This document shows, one piece after another, positions 37,799-46,079 of a stretch of DNA of 64,000 nt. The stretch comes from Methylacidiphilales bacterium. Its GTDB lineage: Bacteria > Verrucomicrobiota > Verrucomicrobiia > Methylacidiphilales > UBA1321. The DNA is taken from NCBI GenBank assembly GCA_021272315.1, contig JAJSLI010000020.1:17917-81916 (forward strand), read 5' to 3'. Made by a program: the position numbers and the translations under genes. The notes beneath the pieces were generated by a model that searched no databases, was not told where the DNA came from, and saw only the letters and a list, made by a program, of their open reading frames with translations. Numbering within the stretch: position 1 is the first letter of the stretch; each line of letters begins with the position of its first letter.

Positions 37799-38338
37799 TC
37801 ACCGCGTCAGGCGGAAAAGTCCGACGAGAGAAAAACCGTAGAAGATAAGGTCGATGCCGATGAACGTCCCGATTACCCAAAGTGCCGAACTGGGCCAGTG
37901 AACCGCGATGAGAATGCCCAAAAGCACTGATATTGCGCCGCTAAACAGCAGCCAGCTGCGATGATGCAGGGCTGGATGCGAGACGCCGAAGCCGAAGCGA
38001 AACAACCCGCTGACAAGAAAATAGAATGCAAGGATCAGCGTGATCACAGCCGCGCCCGACGCGGCATCCGCGATGAGCAGAAAGCCTATCATCGCGGCGA
38101 GGATGCCCGCGAGCAATTGAACCGCGAAGCCTTCCCATCCCCGTACCGAAAAGGCATGGATGAGGGTAGCGAAGCCCGCGACCATGAGCAGGACGCCAAA
38201 GAAGTAAACTGAGATGAGCGTCAAGACAAGGGGACTCGCCACGGCCAGGACTCCCGCGACGATGTAGATAATGCCAAGCACGAGGAACCACGCCGGTCGG
38301 TGGTGATGGGGAGCGGAGGGGAGAAGTTGATTGGACAT
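37799..38338 (-). CDS. HdeD/DUF308 family membrane protein
   Basis: A 179-residue inner-membrane protein with about six hydrophobic segments and the HdeD pattern: FLVLGIIYIVAGVLAVASPL and LIADAASGAAVITLILAFYF, then SGAISVLLGILIAVHWPSSA. HdeD of E. coli is an acid-resistance membrane protein; the function of the family is unclear. It precedes the GNAT gene on the opposite side of a 52-base gap, both on the minus strand. Confidence 0.88.
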   Translation of the reverse strand: MSNQLLPSAPHHHRPAWFLVLGIIYIVAGVLAVASPLVLTLISVYFFGVLLMVAGFATLIHAFSVRGWEGFAVQLLAGILAAMIGFLLIADAASGAAVITLILAFYFLVSGLFRFGFGVSHPALHHRSWLLFSGAISVLLGILIAVHWPSSALWVIGTFIGIDLIFYGFSLVGLFRLTR

Positions 38339-38390
38339 ATCTCTACCGCTAGACCACGGCAGCCGCTTGGCAATCCGCTTTCTGTTACGA

Positions 38391-38846
38391 TCACGCCTCT
38401 TTACTGTCAGGCGGACGCTCGTAAATCGCGGGGCGATGAATTTCCATGTGCCGTTCCGGATACTCCACCAACTTGAAGCCGAACGACTCGTAAACCCCGT
38501 GCGCGTCGAGCGTGACTAGCATCCAGCGACGCAAACCCTGTAAATTAGGATGGGCGAGGATGGTTCCGACCAGCGCCTTGCTTAACCCCTTGCCGCGGTG
38601 TTCCGACAGAATGAAAACGTCGGCGACGTAGGCGAAAGTCGTGTAATCGCTGATTACGCGGGCAAAGCCGGCCTGCTTTCCTAAGTAATAAACGCCGAAG
38701 TTCAGCGAATGCCGGACCATCCGCTCGACGAGGGTCCGTGGCATGTTCCTGGCCCAGTATGATTCCGCCAGAAAACCGTGGATAACGTCGATATTGAGCA
38801 GGGACGAGTCCGTCGAGATCGTGTAGCCGTCGGGGAGCGAAATCAT
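38391..38846 (-). CDS. GNAT-family N-acetyltransferase
   Basis: A 151-residue acetyltransferase with the acetyl-CoA loop VFILSEHRGKGLSKALVGTI and C-terminal strand/helix LVTLDAHGVYESFGFKLVEY. The size and the DGYTISTDSSLLNIDVIHGF start match a common single-domain group acting on small molecules or unknown substrates. It lies between HdeD and the RDD protein genes on the minus strand; its start is 4 bases from the RDD stop. Confidence 0.88.
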   Translation of the reverse strand: MISLPDGYTISTDSSLLNIDVIHGFLAESYWARNMPRTLVERMVRHSLNFGVYYLGKQAGFARVISDYTTFAYVADVFILSEHRGKGLSKALVGTILAHPNLQGLRRWMLVTLDAHGVYESFGFKLVEYPERHMEIHRPAIYERPPDSKEA

Positions 38847-38850
38847 GGCC

Positions 38851-39675
38851 TTATTTCCGGATGACCCGCGTATCGGCCAGTCGGTCGTGCAGGGTCAGGC
38901 CGCGCGAACTAAACAGCGCGACGGCGAAACCCAGGAAGCAGGGCAGCGCGGAGAGAAATTTACCGAGATGGCGTCCCGTTGCGCGCATGAAGCTGACCCG
39001 CTCCCCCTCCGCATCGGTTACCTTGATTCCCACCCAGAGCTTGCCGATCGTGGCCTGCCAGGGGGACGCTTCCAAGGACGCGGCATAAATCCAGGCGAGG
39101 CCGAGGGCGACCAGCAGCAGAAGCCGGTGGAAATCCCGATCGAGGAGCAGCCATTCCTGGCGCATCGATTCGGGATCGGAGCGCTCGATCAGCCCCTGCA
39201 ACTCAACAGTCAGGGCTCCAAGGCCAAAAAGAAAAATGATCGGCACGAAAAGGACGGCGCAATCGACCGTAAAGGCGATGGCGCGCCGAAAAAACGACGC
39301 CGTGTCGAGTTGAACTTCGGTGCGGGGAACCGGCGGCGCGATCGGCGGACTGGCTTGGCGTCTGGCTTCAGCCGAAACGGGCGGTGGAAGAGACATCACA
39401 GGCACAGGCGGGGCCTGAATCAGACGCGGCTCCTGCAACTCGGGCGGGGGTGGAGACGGTGGAATAGGCGGCAGGTCGCGCGCCGCAGGCACCGGCGGCA
39501 GGAGCGGTTCGCGTTCGATAAAATGGAGTACTTCGCCCAGCGGCAGCCATTCTTTCAGGCCGGGCGCATGAGCGAGATACTGCAGGGTGAAATCACCGCG
39601 CGCGAGCCCGTCCTGAATTTGCGTCCGCGTGAACGGGCCCCAGGGAACGTTGTGCTTGAGAACGGTGATTCCCAC
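38851..39675 (-). CDS. GYF_2-like and RDD domain membrane protein
   Basis: A 274-residue protein with three parts. The N-terminal ~55 residues form a GYF_2-like domain (PWGPFTRTQIQDGLARGDFT, LKEWLPLGEVLHFI). A Pro-rich linker follows (about 60-120). The RDD membrane domain has SFFRRAIAFTVDCAVLFVPI, the GKLWVGIKVTDAEGERVSF loop and the closing LTLHDRLADTRVI. RDD proteins are membrane proteins, some with Na+/H+ antiport activity. The GYF_2-RDD combination is frequent in PVC bacteria. It starts 9 bases after argG in the same direction. Confidence 0.87.
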   Translation of the reverse strand: MGITVLKHNVPWGPFTRTQIQDGLARGDFTLQYLAHAPGLKEWLPLGEVLHFIEREPLLPPVPAARDLPPIPPSPPPPELQEPRLIQAPPVPVMSLPPPVSAEARRQASPPIAPPVPRTEVQLDTASFFRRAIAFTVDCAVLFVPIIFLFGLGALTVELQGLIERSDPESMRQEWLLLDRDFHRLLLLVALGLAWIYAASLEASPWQATIGKLWVGIKVTDAEGERVSFMRATGRHLGKFLSALPCFLGFAVALFSSRGLTLHDRLADTRVIRK

Positions 39676-39684
39676 AAAACGCGG

Positions 39685-40890
39685 TTATTTTTTTCTCTTG
39701 CCGGCCAGGACATTCGAGCGCGTCCTTAACCTCAACGCGTTAAGCCGGATGAAACCGGTCGCGTCGGCCTGATTGTAAGCGCCTTGGTCGGCTTCCATGG
39801 TGGCCACGTGGGGATTGTAGAGCGAAACCGGGCTCTTGCGTCCGGCAACGATCAGGTTCCCCTTGTAGAGTTTGAGCCGCACCGTGCCGGTTACGTGCTT
39901 CTGGCTCTCCTCGACCGCAGCCTGCAAAAATTCACGCTCCGGCGCGAACCAGAAGCCGTAATAGACCAGTTCCGAATAGCGCGGGATAAGCGAGTCGCGC
40001 AAATGCATGACCTCGCGGTCAAGCGTCAACGTCTCGATCTGCCGGTGCGCGAAATGAAGGATCGCACCGCCGGGCGTTTCATAGACGCCGCGCGATTTCA
40101 TGCCGACGAAACGGTTTTCGACGAGATCGACCCGCCCGATGCCGTGCCGGCCGCCAAGCTTGTTCAGCGCCCGCAGCACGTCGGCGGGGCTGAGTTTTTT
40201 GCCGTCGACCGCGACGCAATTACCCGCGACGAAATCGAGCTCGACGACCTGCGGTTTGTCCGGCGCTTTTTCCGGCGAAACGCTGAGCTTGAACATGTCG
40301 GCGGGCGGCTCGACCCATGGGTCCTCGAGGATGCCGCTCTCAAAACTGATATGGAGCAGGTTCCGGTCGCTGCTGTAGGGCTTGGCGGCGCTGACCGGCA
40401 CGGCGATGCCATGGGCCTTCGCGTAGTTGATCAGGTCGGTCCGGCCCTGGAACTCCCAATCCCGCCATGGGGCGATGATTTTCAGATCGGGAGCGAGTGC
40501 GGCAAAAGTCAGTTCGAAGCGAACCTGGTCGTTGCCCTTGCCCGTTGCGCCGTGTGCCACCGCGTCGGCCTTTTCCAGCCGCGCAATCTCGACCTGCCGC
40601 TTGGCAATGAGCGGACGCGCGATGCTCGTGCCGAGGAAATACTGGTTCTCATAAAGCGCTCCGGCCCGGATCATCGGGTAGATGAAATCGGTGGCAAACT
40701 CTTCCGTCAGGTCGTCAATGTAACACTTCGACGCGCCGGTCTTGAGCGCCTTCTTGTCGAGGCCCTTGAGTTCCTCTTCCTGGCCGATGTCGGCGCAGAA
40801 GGCGATGATTTCGGCGTTATATTTTTCCTTCAACCACGTTAAAATGATGGAGGTGTCAAGACCTCCCGAATAAGCGACTACAATCTTCAT
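39685..40890 (-). CDS. argG: Argininosuccinate synthase
   Basis: A 401-residue enzyme joining citrulline and aspartate with ATP in arginine synthesis. Motifs: [20 protein letters not shown] (PP-loop), [61 protein letters not shown] and [20 protein letters not shown]. The length is normal for the bacterial type 1 subfamily. No other arg gene is linked. It is followed by the RDD protein gene. Confidence 0.97.
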   Translation of the reverse strand: MKIVVAYSGGLDTSIILTWLKEKYNAEIIAFCADIGQEEELKGLDKKALKTGASKCYIDDLTEEFATDFIYPMIRAGALYENQYFLGTSIARPLIAKRQVEIARLEKADAVAHGATGKGNDQVRFELTFAALAPDLKIIAPWRDWEFQGRTDLINYAKAHGIAVPVSAAKPYSSDRNLLHISFESGILEDPWVEPPADMFKLSVSPEKAPDKPQVVELDFVAGNCVAVDGKKLSPADVLRALNKLGGRHGIGRVDLVENRFVGMKSRGVYETPGGAILHFAHRQIETLTLDREVMHLRDSLIPRYSELVYYGFWFAPEREFLQAAVEESQKHVTGTVRLKLYKGNLIVAGRKSPVSLYNPHVATMEADQGAYNQADATGFIRLNALRLRTRSNVLAGKRKK

Positions 40891-40928
40891 CGCCGCTTCT
40901 TAACCGAAATCCGGCCAAAGAACAGAAA

Positions 40929-41384
40929 TTACTTAAGCCTGCTCCACGACATCTTAGCCAAACCAATACTGGCCAGGATGGATGAGACCAAGAGACTGCT
41001 CCAAAGGCACCACAACTTGGCAACACTCCATCCTTGCAAAATAGCGTCGGGATCACCCATGGGACGGTTTGGGACAATATGCTGGACGTTTATAACGGGC
41101 CAACCGCTGCCCGGCCATAAAACACCGGGGTAGAGGTAACCCATGGGAACTGAGTCGGTGGAGTCATAAATTCTCTCATCCACAAAGACTTCCCACCCAA
41201 TAGTGCAAACGATCGTCATCACCAGAAAGATCAGACCGAATTTTACCAAGCCGCGCTTCCGGTAACCCAAGGTAAATCCAAAAATTCCACCGAACACGAT
41301 CCACACCAAGAACCCTAGACCAAATACAAGGGTGAGAATCAACATCATCGCCGAGGAAAGAATAAATTTCCCCCTATCGCTCAT
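40929..41384 (-). CDS. Hypothetical membrane protein downstream of the bufferin-like operon
   Basis: A 151-residue protein, not recognised. It has hydrophobic segments at about residues 8-30 and 46-63, and one near the C-terminus (LWCLWSSLLVSSILASIGLA). Between them is a ~60-residue extracytoplasmic-looking stretch with two Trp-Pro motifs and IVPNRPMGDPDAI. ATG 41384 is preferred to the upstream start at 41444, which would overlap doxX. It lies 69 bases after doxX on the same strand, so it may belong to that operon. Composition is AT-richer than argG. Confidence 0.6.
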   Translation of the reverse strand: MSDRGKFILSSAMMLILTLVFGLGFLVWIVFGGIFGFTLGYRKRGLVKFGLIFLVMTIVCTIGWEVFVDERIYDSTDSVPMGYLYPGVLWPGSGWPVINVQHIVPNRPMGDPDAILQGWSVAKLWCLWSSLLVSSILASIGLAKMSWSRLK

Positions 41385-41453
41385 TACAGGACCAGCGCTC
41401 GTCATAGGCACCCAATAAAATAGGCTCTGACATCTGCCACGCAACCCATACCG

Positions 41454-41960
41454 CTATAGCCCCGGCCCTTTCCATTCCGTCCCGCGCAAGCGGCTGATGA
41501 GATAATCGAGCGAATAGGCGCCGGGACCGAAAATCAAAACCACCACGGCGGTCGCCAGATAGGGGAAAGCCGTGTCGCCACAAAATTTATCGGTGTCAAA
41601 GCTCAGGAGATCCTTCAGCCCGTCCTGTTCCGTCGTGATGTAGGCGACGATGAAATTGATCGTAAGCGGTATGGAGGTCAATCGGCTTAACAAGCCCAGA
41701 ACCAGGAAGAGGCCGCCAAACGTTTCCGTGAAACCGACGATCCAGGCATTTTCCACGGGAAAAGGAATACCGAGGTCCTTGAAATATCCGATGGGCTTGT
41801 CGATATTCATCAGTTTGCCCCAGCCAGCCTGAATCAATTGCCCTCCCCACACAATGCGCATGAACAGGAGCAGCGGCGATCGGAGATGATTGCCGACGAG
41901 TACGAGGAGGCCGTAAAGAAATTCGACGCCGGCAACAAAAGGGTTGGTGAGTTTGGACAT
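41454..41960 (-). CDS. DoxX family membrane protein of the bufferin-like operon
   Basis: A 168-residue protein with about four membrane segments and DoxX hallmarks: LLFMRIVWGGQLIQAGWGKL, GFTETFGGLFLVLGLLSRLT and AYITTEQDGLK. DoxX-like proteins are quinone-associated or redox membrane proteins and accompany many MNIO/bufferin operons, where their role is not defined. The gene starts 27 bases after the DUF2063 gene in the same direction. Confidence 0.87.
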   Translation of the reverse strand: MSKLTNPFVAGVEFLYGLLVLVGNHLRSPLLLFMRIVWGGQLIQAGWGKLMNIDKPIGYFKDLGIPFPVENAWIVGFTETFGGLFLVLGLLSRLTSIPLTINFIVAYITTEQDGLKDLLSFDTDKFCGDTAFPYLATAVVVLIFGPGAYSLDYLISRLRGTEWKGPGL

Positions 41961-41987
41961 AATATTCTGACGTTTGACGATGTGACT

Positions 41988-42872
41988 TTATTCCGCGCGA
42001 TAAAACCAACCGAACGAAGCCCATTGGGCGAACCAGGCTTGTAGTTTGGCGCTGAAAGGCTCGTCCGCTTTTTTACGGCGTAGCGCGCGTTCGCAGGCGG
42101 CCTGAAGCGTGAGTCCCTTCTTCAGTGCCGAGCAGATCAGGTAAGCTTCGGGTTCCAACCGCTTGTAGTAGACCGCGTTATCGCTGCGATGAACAGCCAG
42201 CCAGATCTTCTCCGGGGCAGGCAGTCTGGGTTTCGATGCTTTCTTGCGCTTGGACCGCTCATTCATGGCATTGCTCGCCTCGCCTGATGGCTCGACCCGG
42301 CGGCGGACGCGGAGCAGAAAATCGTCCACCGGATAGTCGCAGGCGAGAAAAGTGATGCAAGGTTGAGGAGTGAGCCGAAGGGTCGCCGGATCGCTGCCGA
42401 GAAGATCGTCAATCTCCAGCGGGGGCAGGCTCTCACCGTCGAAGGCGACGATGTGCGCCCATTCGAGCCGCACAATGTCTCGGGCCAGCCCGGGGTAACG
42501 CGCCGTCCAACGCGGTTCGTGTGCTAGAAATTTTTCCAGCCGGTCACCCAGATCGCGCAGGGTGTAGGAATGCGACGGATATTTCGTGAGATAGGCGACG
42601 GCCATGGCATGAAAGCGCTTTTCGCCGAGCAACGCGAGCAAACCGGGAAAATCATCATAAAAACAACCGAGGAGACGGAACCAATACTGACGGTTGTAAA
42701 TTTCGAGCCGCTCGAAGGAGGTCAGCCGGTTGTTCGGCTTGATGAATTCCGTCGCGACCTGACGCGTCGATTTCCCATTCACCCACTTCGCCTTCATCCG
42801 TTCGCCCGGGGTTAGCGGACGCATAATGGCCGTGGCAAAGGCGCGCTGGATGGAAAGGAGATTTTTTTTCAC
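41988..42872 (-). CDS. bufC: DUF2063 protein, partner of the MNIO enzyme (BufC/MbnC-like)
   Basis: A 294-residue protein. The N-terminal DUF2063 domain has LLSIQRAFATAIMRPLTPGE, LEIYNRQYWFRLLGCFYDDF and PSHSYTLRDLGDRLEKFL. The C-terminal part includes a Lys/Arg-rich linker (about 205-220) and a winged-helix-like tail (YLICSALKKGLTLQAACERA). In methanobactin and bufferin systems this family pairs with the DUF692 oxidase and helps it bind the precursor. It begins 22 bases after the DUF692 gene. The bufferin assignment rests on the operon. Confidence 0.85.
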   Translation of the reverse strand: MKKNLLSIQRAFATAIMRPLTPGERMKAKWVNGKSTRQVATEFIKPNNRLTSFERLEIYNRQYWFRLLGCFYDDFPGLLALLGEKRFHAMAVAYLTKYPSHSYTLRDLGDRLEKFLAHEPRWTARYPGLARDIVRLEWAHIVAFDGESLPPLEIDDLLGSDPATLRLTPQPCITFLACDYPVDDFLLRVRRRVEPSGEASNAMNERSKRKKASKPRLPAPEKIWLAVHRSDNAVYYKRLEPEAYLICSALKKGLTLQAACERALRRKKADEPFSAKLQAWFAQWASFGWFYRAE

Positions 42873-42894
42873 GGCAAAAATTCCCAGAACTCTT

Positions 42895-43749
42895 CTAGAC
42901 CGCGGCGGGTTGCCGCACCAAGTCGGTACAGAAGCGCCCAGCTTTTAGCGCTTCCGCGTGCACCTCGTCGAACGACGGAATCCGGTCGTCCCACTCGAGG
43001 AGCGTGGCCGTTGGGCCGATCAGCCCGATGGCGTGCGCGTACATCTTCCAAACCGGGTCGAGTACCGGATGATCGTGCGTGTCGAGGATGTACTTCTCGA
43101 ACTTCGAGTGGCCCGCGATGTGGATCTGCCCCACGCGCCCGTGCGGAATATGGTCCAGGTAATCATACGGGTTGAAATTGTGGTTTTGCGAGGAAACGTA
43201 GATGTTGTTCACGTCGAGCAAAATGCCCGCGTCGGCCCGCTCGACCACCTCGCTCAAAAACTCCCATTCTGTCATCTCCGAGGCATGAAACTCGGCATAA
43301 CTGCTTACGTTCTCGACCAAAATCGGGACTTCAAGGTAATCGCGTGCTTCGCGGATGCGTTGCGCCACGTGCCGCGCTGCCTCGAAGGTATAGGGCAGGG
43401 GCAGGAGGTCGTGACTGTAACTGCCGTCGACGCTGCCCCAGCAAAGATGGTCCGAGACCCACGGCGTGTTGGTCCGCTTGACCAGCCGCTTTAGCTTCGC
43501 CAGGTGCGTGCGGTTCAGGCCGTCGGACGAGCCGAAGTATATGGCCACGCCATGCTGGACGACCCGGTATTGATCGAGGATTGAGTCAAGCACCTTGAGC
43601 GGACGCCCTCCGTCGACCATGAAATTTTCGGAAATGATCTCGAACCAGTCGACCGTCGGTTTGCGAGAAAGAATATGCCCGTAATGCGGCACGCGCAGCC
43701 CGATGCCTATGCCGTAATTTGTAAAATTATTGAAACGATTTGCAGGCAT
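42895..43749 (-). CDS. bufB: DUF692 multinuclear non-heme iron oxidase (MNIO, BufB/MbnB-like)
   Basis: A 284-residue TIM-barrel enzyme of the DUF692 family, which uses a di- or tri-iron centre to modify Cys residues in peptide precursors. Metal-site motifs are intact: VQHGVAIYFGSSDG, SDHLCWGSVDG, YSHDLLPLPYT, VENVSSYAEF, LDVNNIYVSS and QIHIAGHSKFE followed by THDHPVLDPVW. The start IGIGLRVPHYGHILSRKPTV is also typical. The ATG at 43749 was chosen; the frame continues upstream to 43803 without conservation. It follows the precursor gene by 71 bases and precedes the DUF2063 partner. Confidence 0.93.
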   Translation of the reverse strand: MPANRFNNFTNYGIGIGLRVPHYGHILSRKPTVDWFEIISENFMVDGGRPLKVLDSILDQYRVVQHGVAIYFGSSDGLNRTHLAKLKRLVKRTNTPWVSDHLCWGSVDGSYSHDLLPLPYTFEAARHVAQRIREARDYLEVPILVENVSSYAEFHASEMTEWEFLSEVVERADAGILLDVNNIYVSSQNHNFNPYDYLDHIPHGRVGQIHIAGHSKFEKYILDTHDHPVLDPVWKMYAHAIGLIGPTATLLEWDDRIPSFDEVHAEALKAGRFCTDLVRQPAAV

Positions 43750-43820
43750 AAAAACGGATTTCCGGACTGCTCCGGGGTGGCGCAGAGGCCTGCCCCGGAG
43801 CAATCGCGGGAGAGAATATC

Positions 43821-44126
43821 TCAGGCGGGTTTCTTGGAACCGTCCGTGGCGCAGCCGCCCTTTCCTTTGCAGGAATTTTTGCCGGAGCAGCCGTTATCGC
43901 CGGTCTTACAGCCACCCTGGCCCTTGCAGCCATTCTTGCCGGCGCAGCTGTGTTGCCCCGCGGAAGAGTCATCGGCCAACTGACCCTTGAGAGCGGACAA
44001 AGACAGTGTGGGGTTGCCATTAGCCGTTGACGCATGGACCCGTGCGGCGGCGCCGGCCATCAAGCCCGTAAGGGCGACGGTGGCAAGCACGGTTTTCGTG
44101 TTGTTCAGGAGACGTGGATTTTTCAT
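43821..44126 (-). CDS. bufA: Bufferin-like secreted Cys-repeat precursor peptide (putative RiPP metallophore)
   Basis: A 101-residue protein. A Sec signal peptide (about 1-32, cleavage after VHA) is followed by a ~25-residue spacer and a Gly/Lys/Cys-rich C-terminus. Six Cys (61, 67, 73, 80, 86, 92) form two identical CX5CX5C units. The 13-residue unit C[AS]GKN[GS]CKG[QK]GGC occurs at 61-73 and 80-92. This matches precursor peptides of the bufferin type, exported Cys-rich proteins modified by MNIO enzymes and linked to copper. The MNIO, DUF2063 and DoxX genes follow in order. Which Cys are modified cannot be read from sequence. The ATG at 44126 is required for a signal peptide; the frame extends upstream to 44291 without one. 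Confidence 0.82.
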   Translation of the reverse strand: MKNPRLLNNTKTVLATVALTGLMAGAAARVHASTANGNPTLSLSALKGQLADDSSAGQHSCAGKNGCKGQGGCKTGDNGCSGKNSCKGKGGCATDGSKKPA

Positions 44127-44219
44127 CTGTTTGTGGATCCTTTCTTGTTTCCGAATAGTGTGTGTACCTTTCGCCCGTCCGCCCCGGCACGTGCCGAATG
44201 GCCAACGGACATTTCCAGT

Positions 44220-44246
44220 TGGACGCGGAACCCCTGGTTTTATTCC
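44220..44246 (-). promoter_or_regulatory. Candidate ECF sigma-factor promoter of the bufferin-like operon
   Basis: On the minus strand GGAATA (44246-44241) and GTCC (44224-44221) are spaced by 16 bases, a layout typical of ECF-sigma promoters (GGAA-type -35, GTC-type -10). The -10 lies about 95 bases upstream of the precursor start codon. Bufferin operons in other bacteria are commonly under ECF control. No ECF sigma gene is seen in the window. Confidence 0.4.
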
Positions 44247-44328
44247 AAGATTTTTCCCAATCCGACCGTTTTCTTCAGATAATACGCCCAACGCTTCCGG
44301 GCGGATGCATTTCTCTTTGCAATGCGCT

Positions 44329-44529
44329 CTACTGCCCGGAATTTTGGCCCGGATTCAGATTTGTAATCGTCTTCTGGGTCGGATCGCTCGACCAGAGCGG
44401 GGCCTGTATACCCGCGCCGCTTGGGTTGCCCGTCTGGCTCGTCGGCGAGGCGGTATTGGCGTCTTGCTGGGACACTGTGCTGCAATGGGTCAGAAGTAAA
44501 AGGGCGGCAAGGAGAAGCGCTGGACGCAT
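44329..44529 (-). CDS. Small putative lipoprotein upstream of the bufferin-like operon
   Basis: A 66-residue protein with an Arg-containing start and a hydrophobic stretch LLLAALLLLTHC, then a Ser/Thr/Gln/Asn-rich tail without further Cys. The Cys at residue 15 may be lipidated, but His at -1 is unusual for a lipobox. It lies on the same strand 202 bases before the precursor gene, with the candidate ECF promoter in between, so co-transcription is uncertain. No family recognised. Confidence 0.45.
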   Translation of the reverse strand: MRPALLLAALLLLTHCSTVSQQDANTASPTSQTGNPSGAGIQAPLWSSDPTQKTITNLNPGQNSGQ

Positions 44530-44669
44530 GTCACCATATAGATCAATCCACCGCCCGCAGGCAAGCCGGGATTGCAACGTTGCCCCGCCCGGCAAATGTC
44601 TCTAGAACTTATCAAAAGCGCACGGCAGGGTTCTTTTAGGCGAAGCGTTCCAGCCGTCCGCCAGACCTT

Positions 44670-46043
44670 ATGAATCCCGCCGATCTGGACCGCCACTACG
44701 TATGGCATCCGTTCACCCAAATGCGCGACTGGAATGCGCCCGGTCACCGGCCCCTCGTTATCGTCGAGGGCCGCGGTGCCCTCCTTCGGGCCGATGACGG
44801 GCGCGATTACCTCGACGGCAATTCTTCCATCTGGACCAATCTTCACGGCCATCGCCGGCCCGAAATTGACCAGGCCATCCGCGACCAACTCGACCGCATC
44901 GCCCACAGTTCCTTTCTCGGCCTGACCAACGACGTCGCCGCCCGGCTGGCCTGCGAGCTGGCCGAAGCGACGCAACTGCGGGGGCACAAGGTCTTTTTTT
45001 CCGACGACGGTTCGACCGCGATCGAGGCCGCGCTTAAAATGGTCCATCAGGCGAGAATCCAGCGTGGTGAAAAAAAGCGGAAGACCTTTGTCTCGCTTGC
45101 CAACGGTTACCACGGCGACACGGTGGGTGCGATGAGCGCGGGCCATAGTTCCGTCTTCCACGCCGCCTACAAGCCGCTCCTTTTTGAATCGCGCGAGGTG
45201 ATGAGTCCCGCCTGCTACCGCTGCCCGCATAATCGCGCGAAGCCGATTCGAGGCTCCGAAGCCCGCGTCACGCGCCAGTGCAACTGGGAATGCGCCGGCG
45301 AACTCACCTCCGCGCTCGACGCCCTCGGCGAGTCGGCCTCCGCTCTCGTCCTTGAACCGCGCGTCCAAGGCGCGGCAGGCATGACCATGCACCCGCGCGG
45401 TTATCTCGAAAAGGCGGCGGTGGCCTGCCGGGAGCGCGGCATCTGGCTCGTCCTCGACGAAGTCATGACCGGATTCGGACGCACCGGCCCGATGTTTGCC
45501 TTTCAGGACGAAAAAGTCGCGCCCGACCTCCTCGCCTTGGCCAAGGGTCTCACCGGCGGCTATCTCCCTGTCGCCGCGACCCTCGCCTCGCAGGAAATCT
45601 TCGACGCGTTCCTTGGCGGCTACGAGGAGACCTTCTTTCACGGCCACAGCTACACTGGCAACGCCCTCGGCTGCGCCGCCGCGTTGGCCAGCCTCAAAAT
45701 TTTTGAATCCGACCGGACGCTTCAAAAAAATGCTGTCTTGGGCGAAAAGCTTTCCCGGCTCACAGCCAAATTCTGGGAACATCCCAATGTCGGGGACGTC
45801 CGGCGGGAAGGCCTCATTTGCGGCATCGAAATCGTCGCCGATTTTGCGAGCCGCCGTCCGTTCCCTCTCGCGGATAGGATGGGCCGCCGGATTTGCGAAG
45901 CGGCCCGGAAACACGGCTTGCTCACGCGCCCCATCGGCGACGTTCTCGTGCTCATGCCGCCTTATTGCGTTACCGACGAACAACTTGCCCGGATGGTTGA
46001 TGCTCTCTGGCTCGGTCTTTGCGAGGTGATCCCTCACGCGTGA
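44670..46043 (+). CDS. bioA: Adenosylmethionine-8-amino-7-oxononanoate aminotransferase
   Basis: A 457-residue class III PLP aminotransferase of biotin synthesis that uses SAM as amino donor. BioA hallmarks: the start HYVWHPFTQMRDW, LDGNSSIWTNLHGHRRPEID, FFSDDGSTAIEAALKMVHQ, NGYHGDTVGAMSAG, VLDEVMTGFGRTG and the PLP-lysine region LALAKGLTGGYLPVAATL. A Cys pair segment CYRC and CNWEC sits in the insert that many BioA proteins have. No other bio gene is adjacent. It starts 140 bases from the divergent small lipoprotein gene and is followed by hisI. Confidence 0.93.
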   Translation: MNPADLDRHYVWHPFTQMRDWNAPGHRPLVIVEGRGALLRADDGRDYLDGNSSIWTNLHGHRRPEIDQAIRDQLDRIAHSSFLGLTNDVAARLACELAEATQLRGHKVFFSDDGSTAIEAALKMVHQARIQRGEKKRKTFVSLANGYHGDTVGAMSAGHSSVFHAAYKPLLFESREVMSPACYRCPHNRAKPIRGSEARVTRQCNWECAGELTSALDALGESASALVLEPRVQGAAGMTMHPRGYLEKAAVACRERGIWLVLDEVMTGFGRTGPMFAFQDEKVAPDLLALAKGLTGGYLPVAATLASQEIFDAFLGGYEETFFHGHSYTGNALGCAAALASLKIFESDRTLQKNAVLGEKLSRLTAKFWEHPNVGDVRREGLICGIEIVADFASRRPFPLADRMGRRICEAARKHGLLTRPIGDVLVLMPPYCVTDEQLARMVDALWLGLCEVIPHA

Positions 46044-46079
46044 ACTGATCCTCGACAAGCCCGCAATCACGGGCATTTT

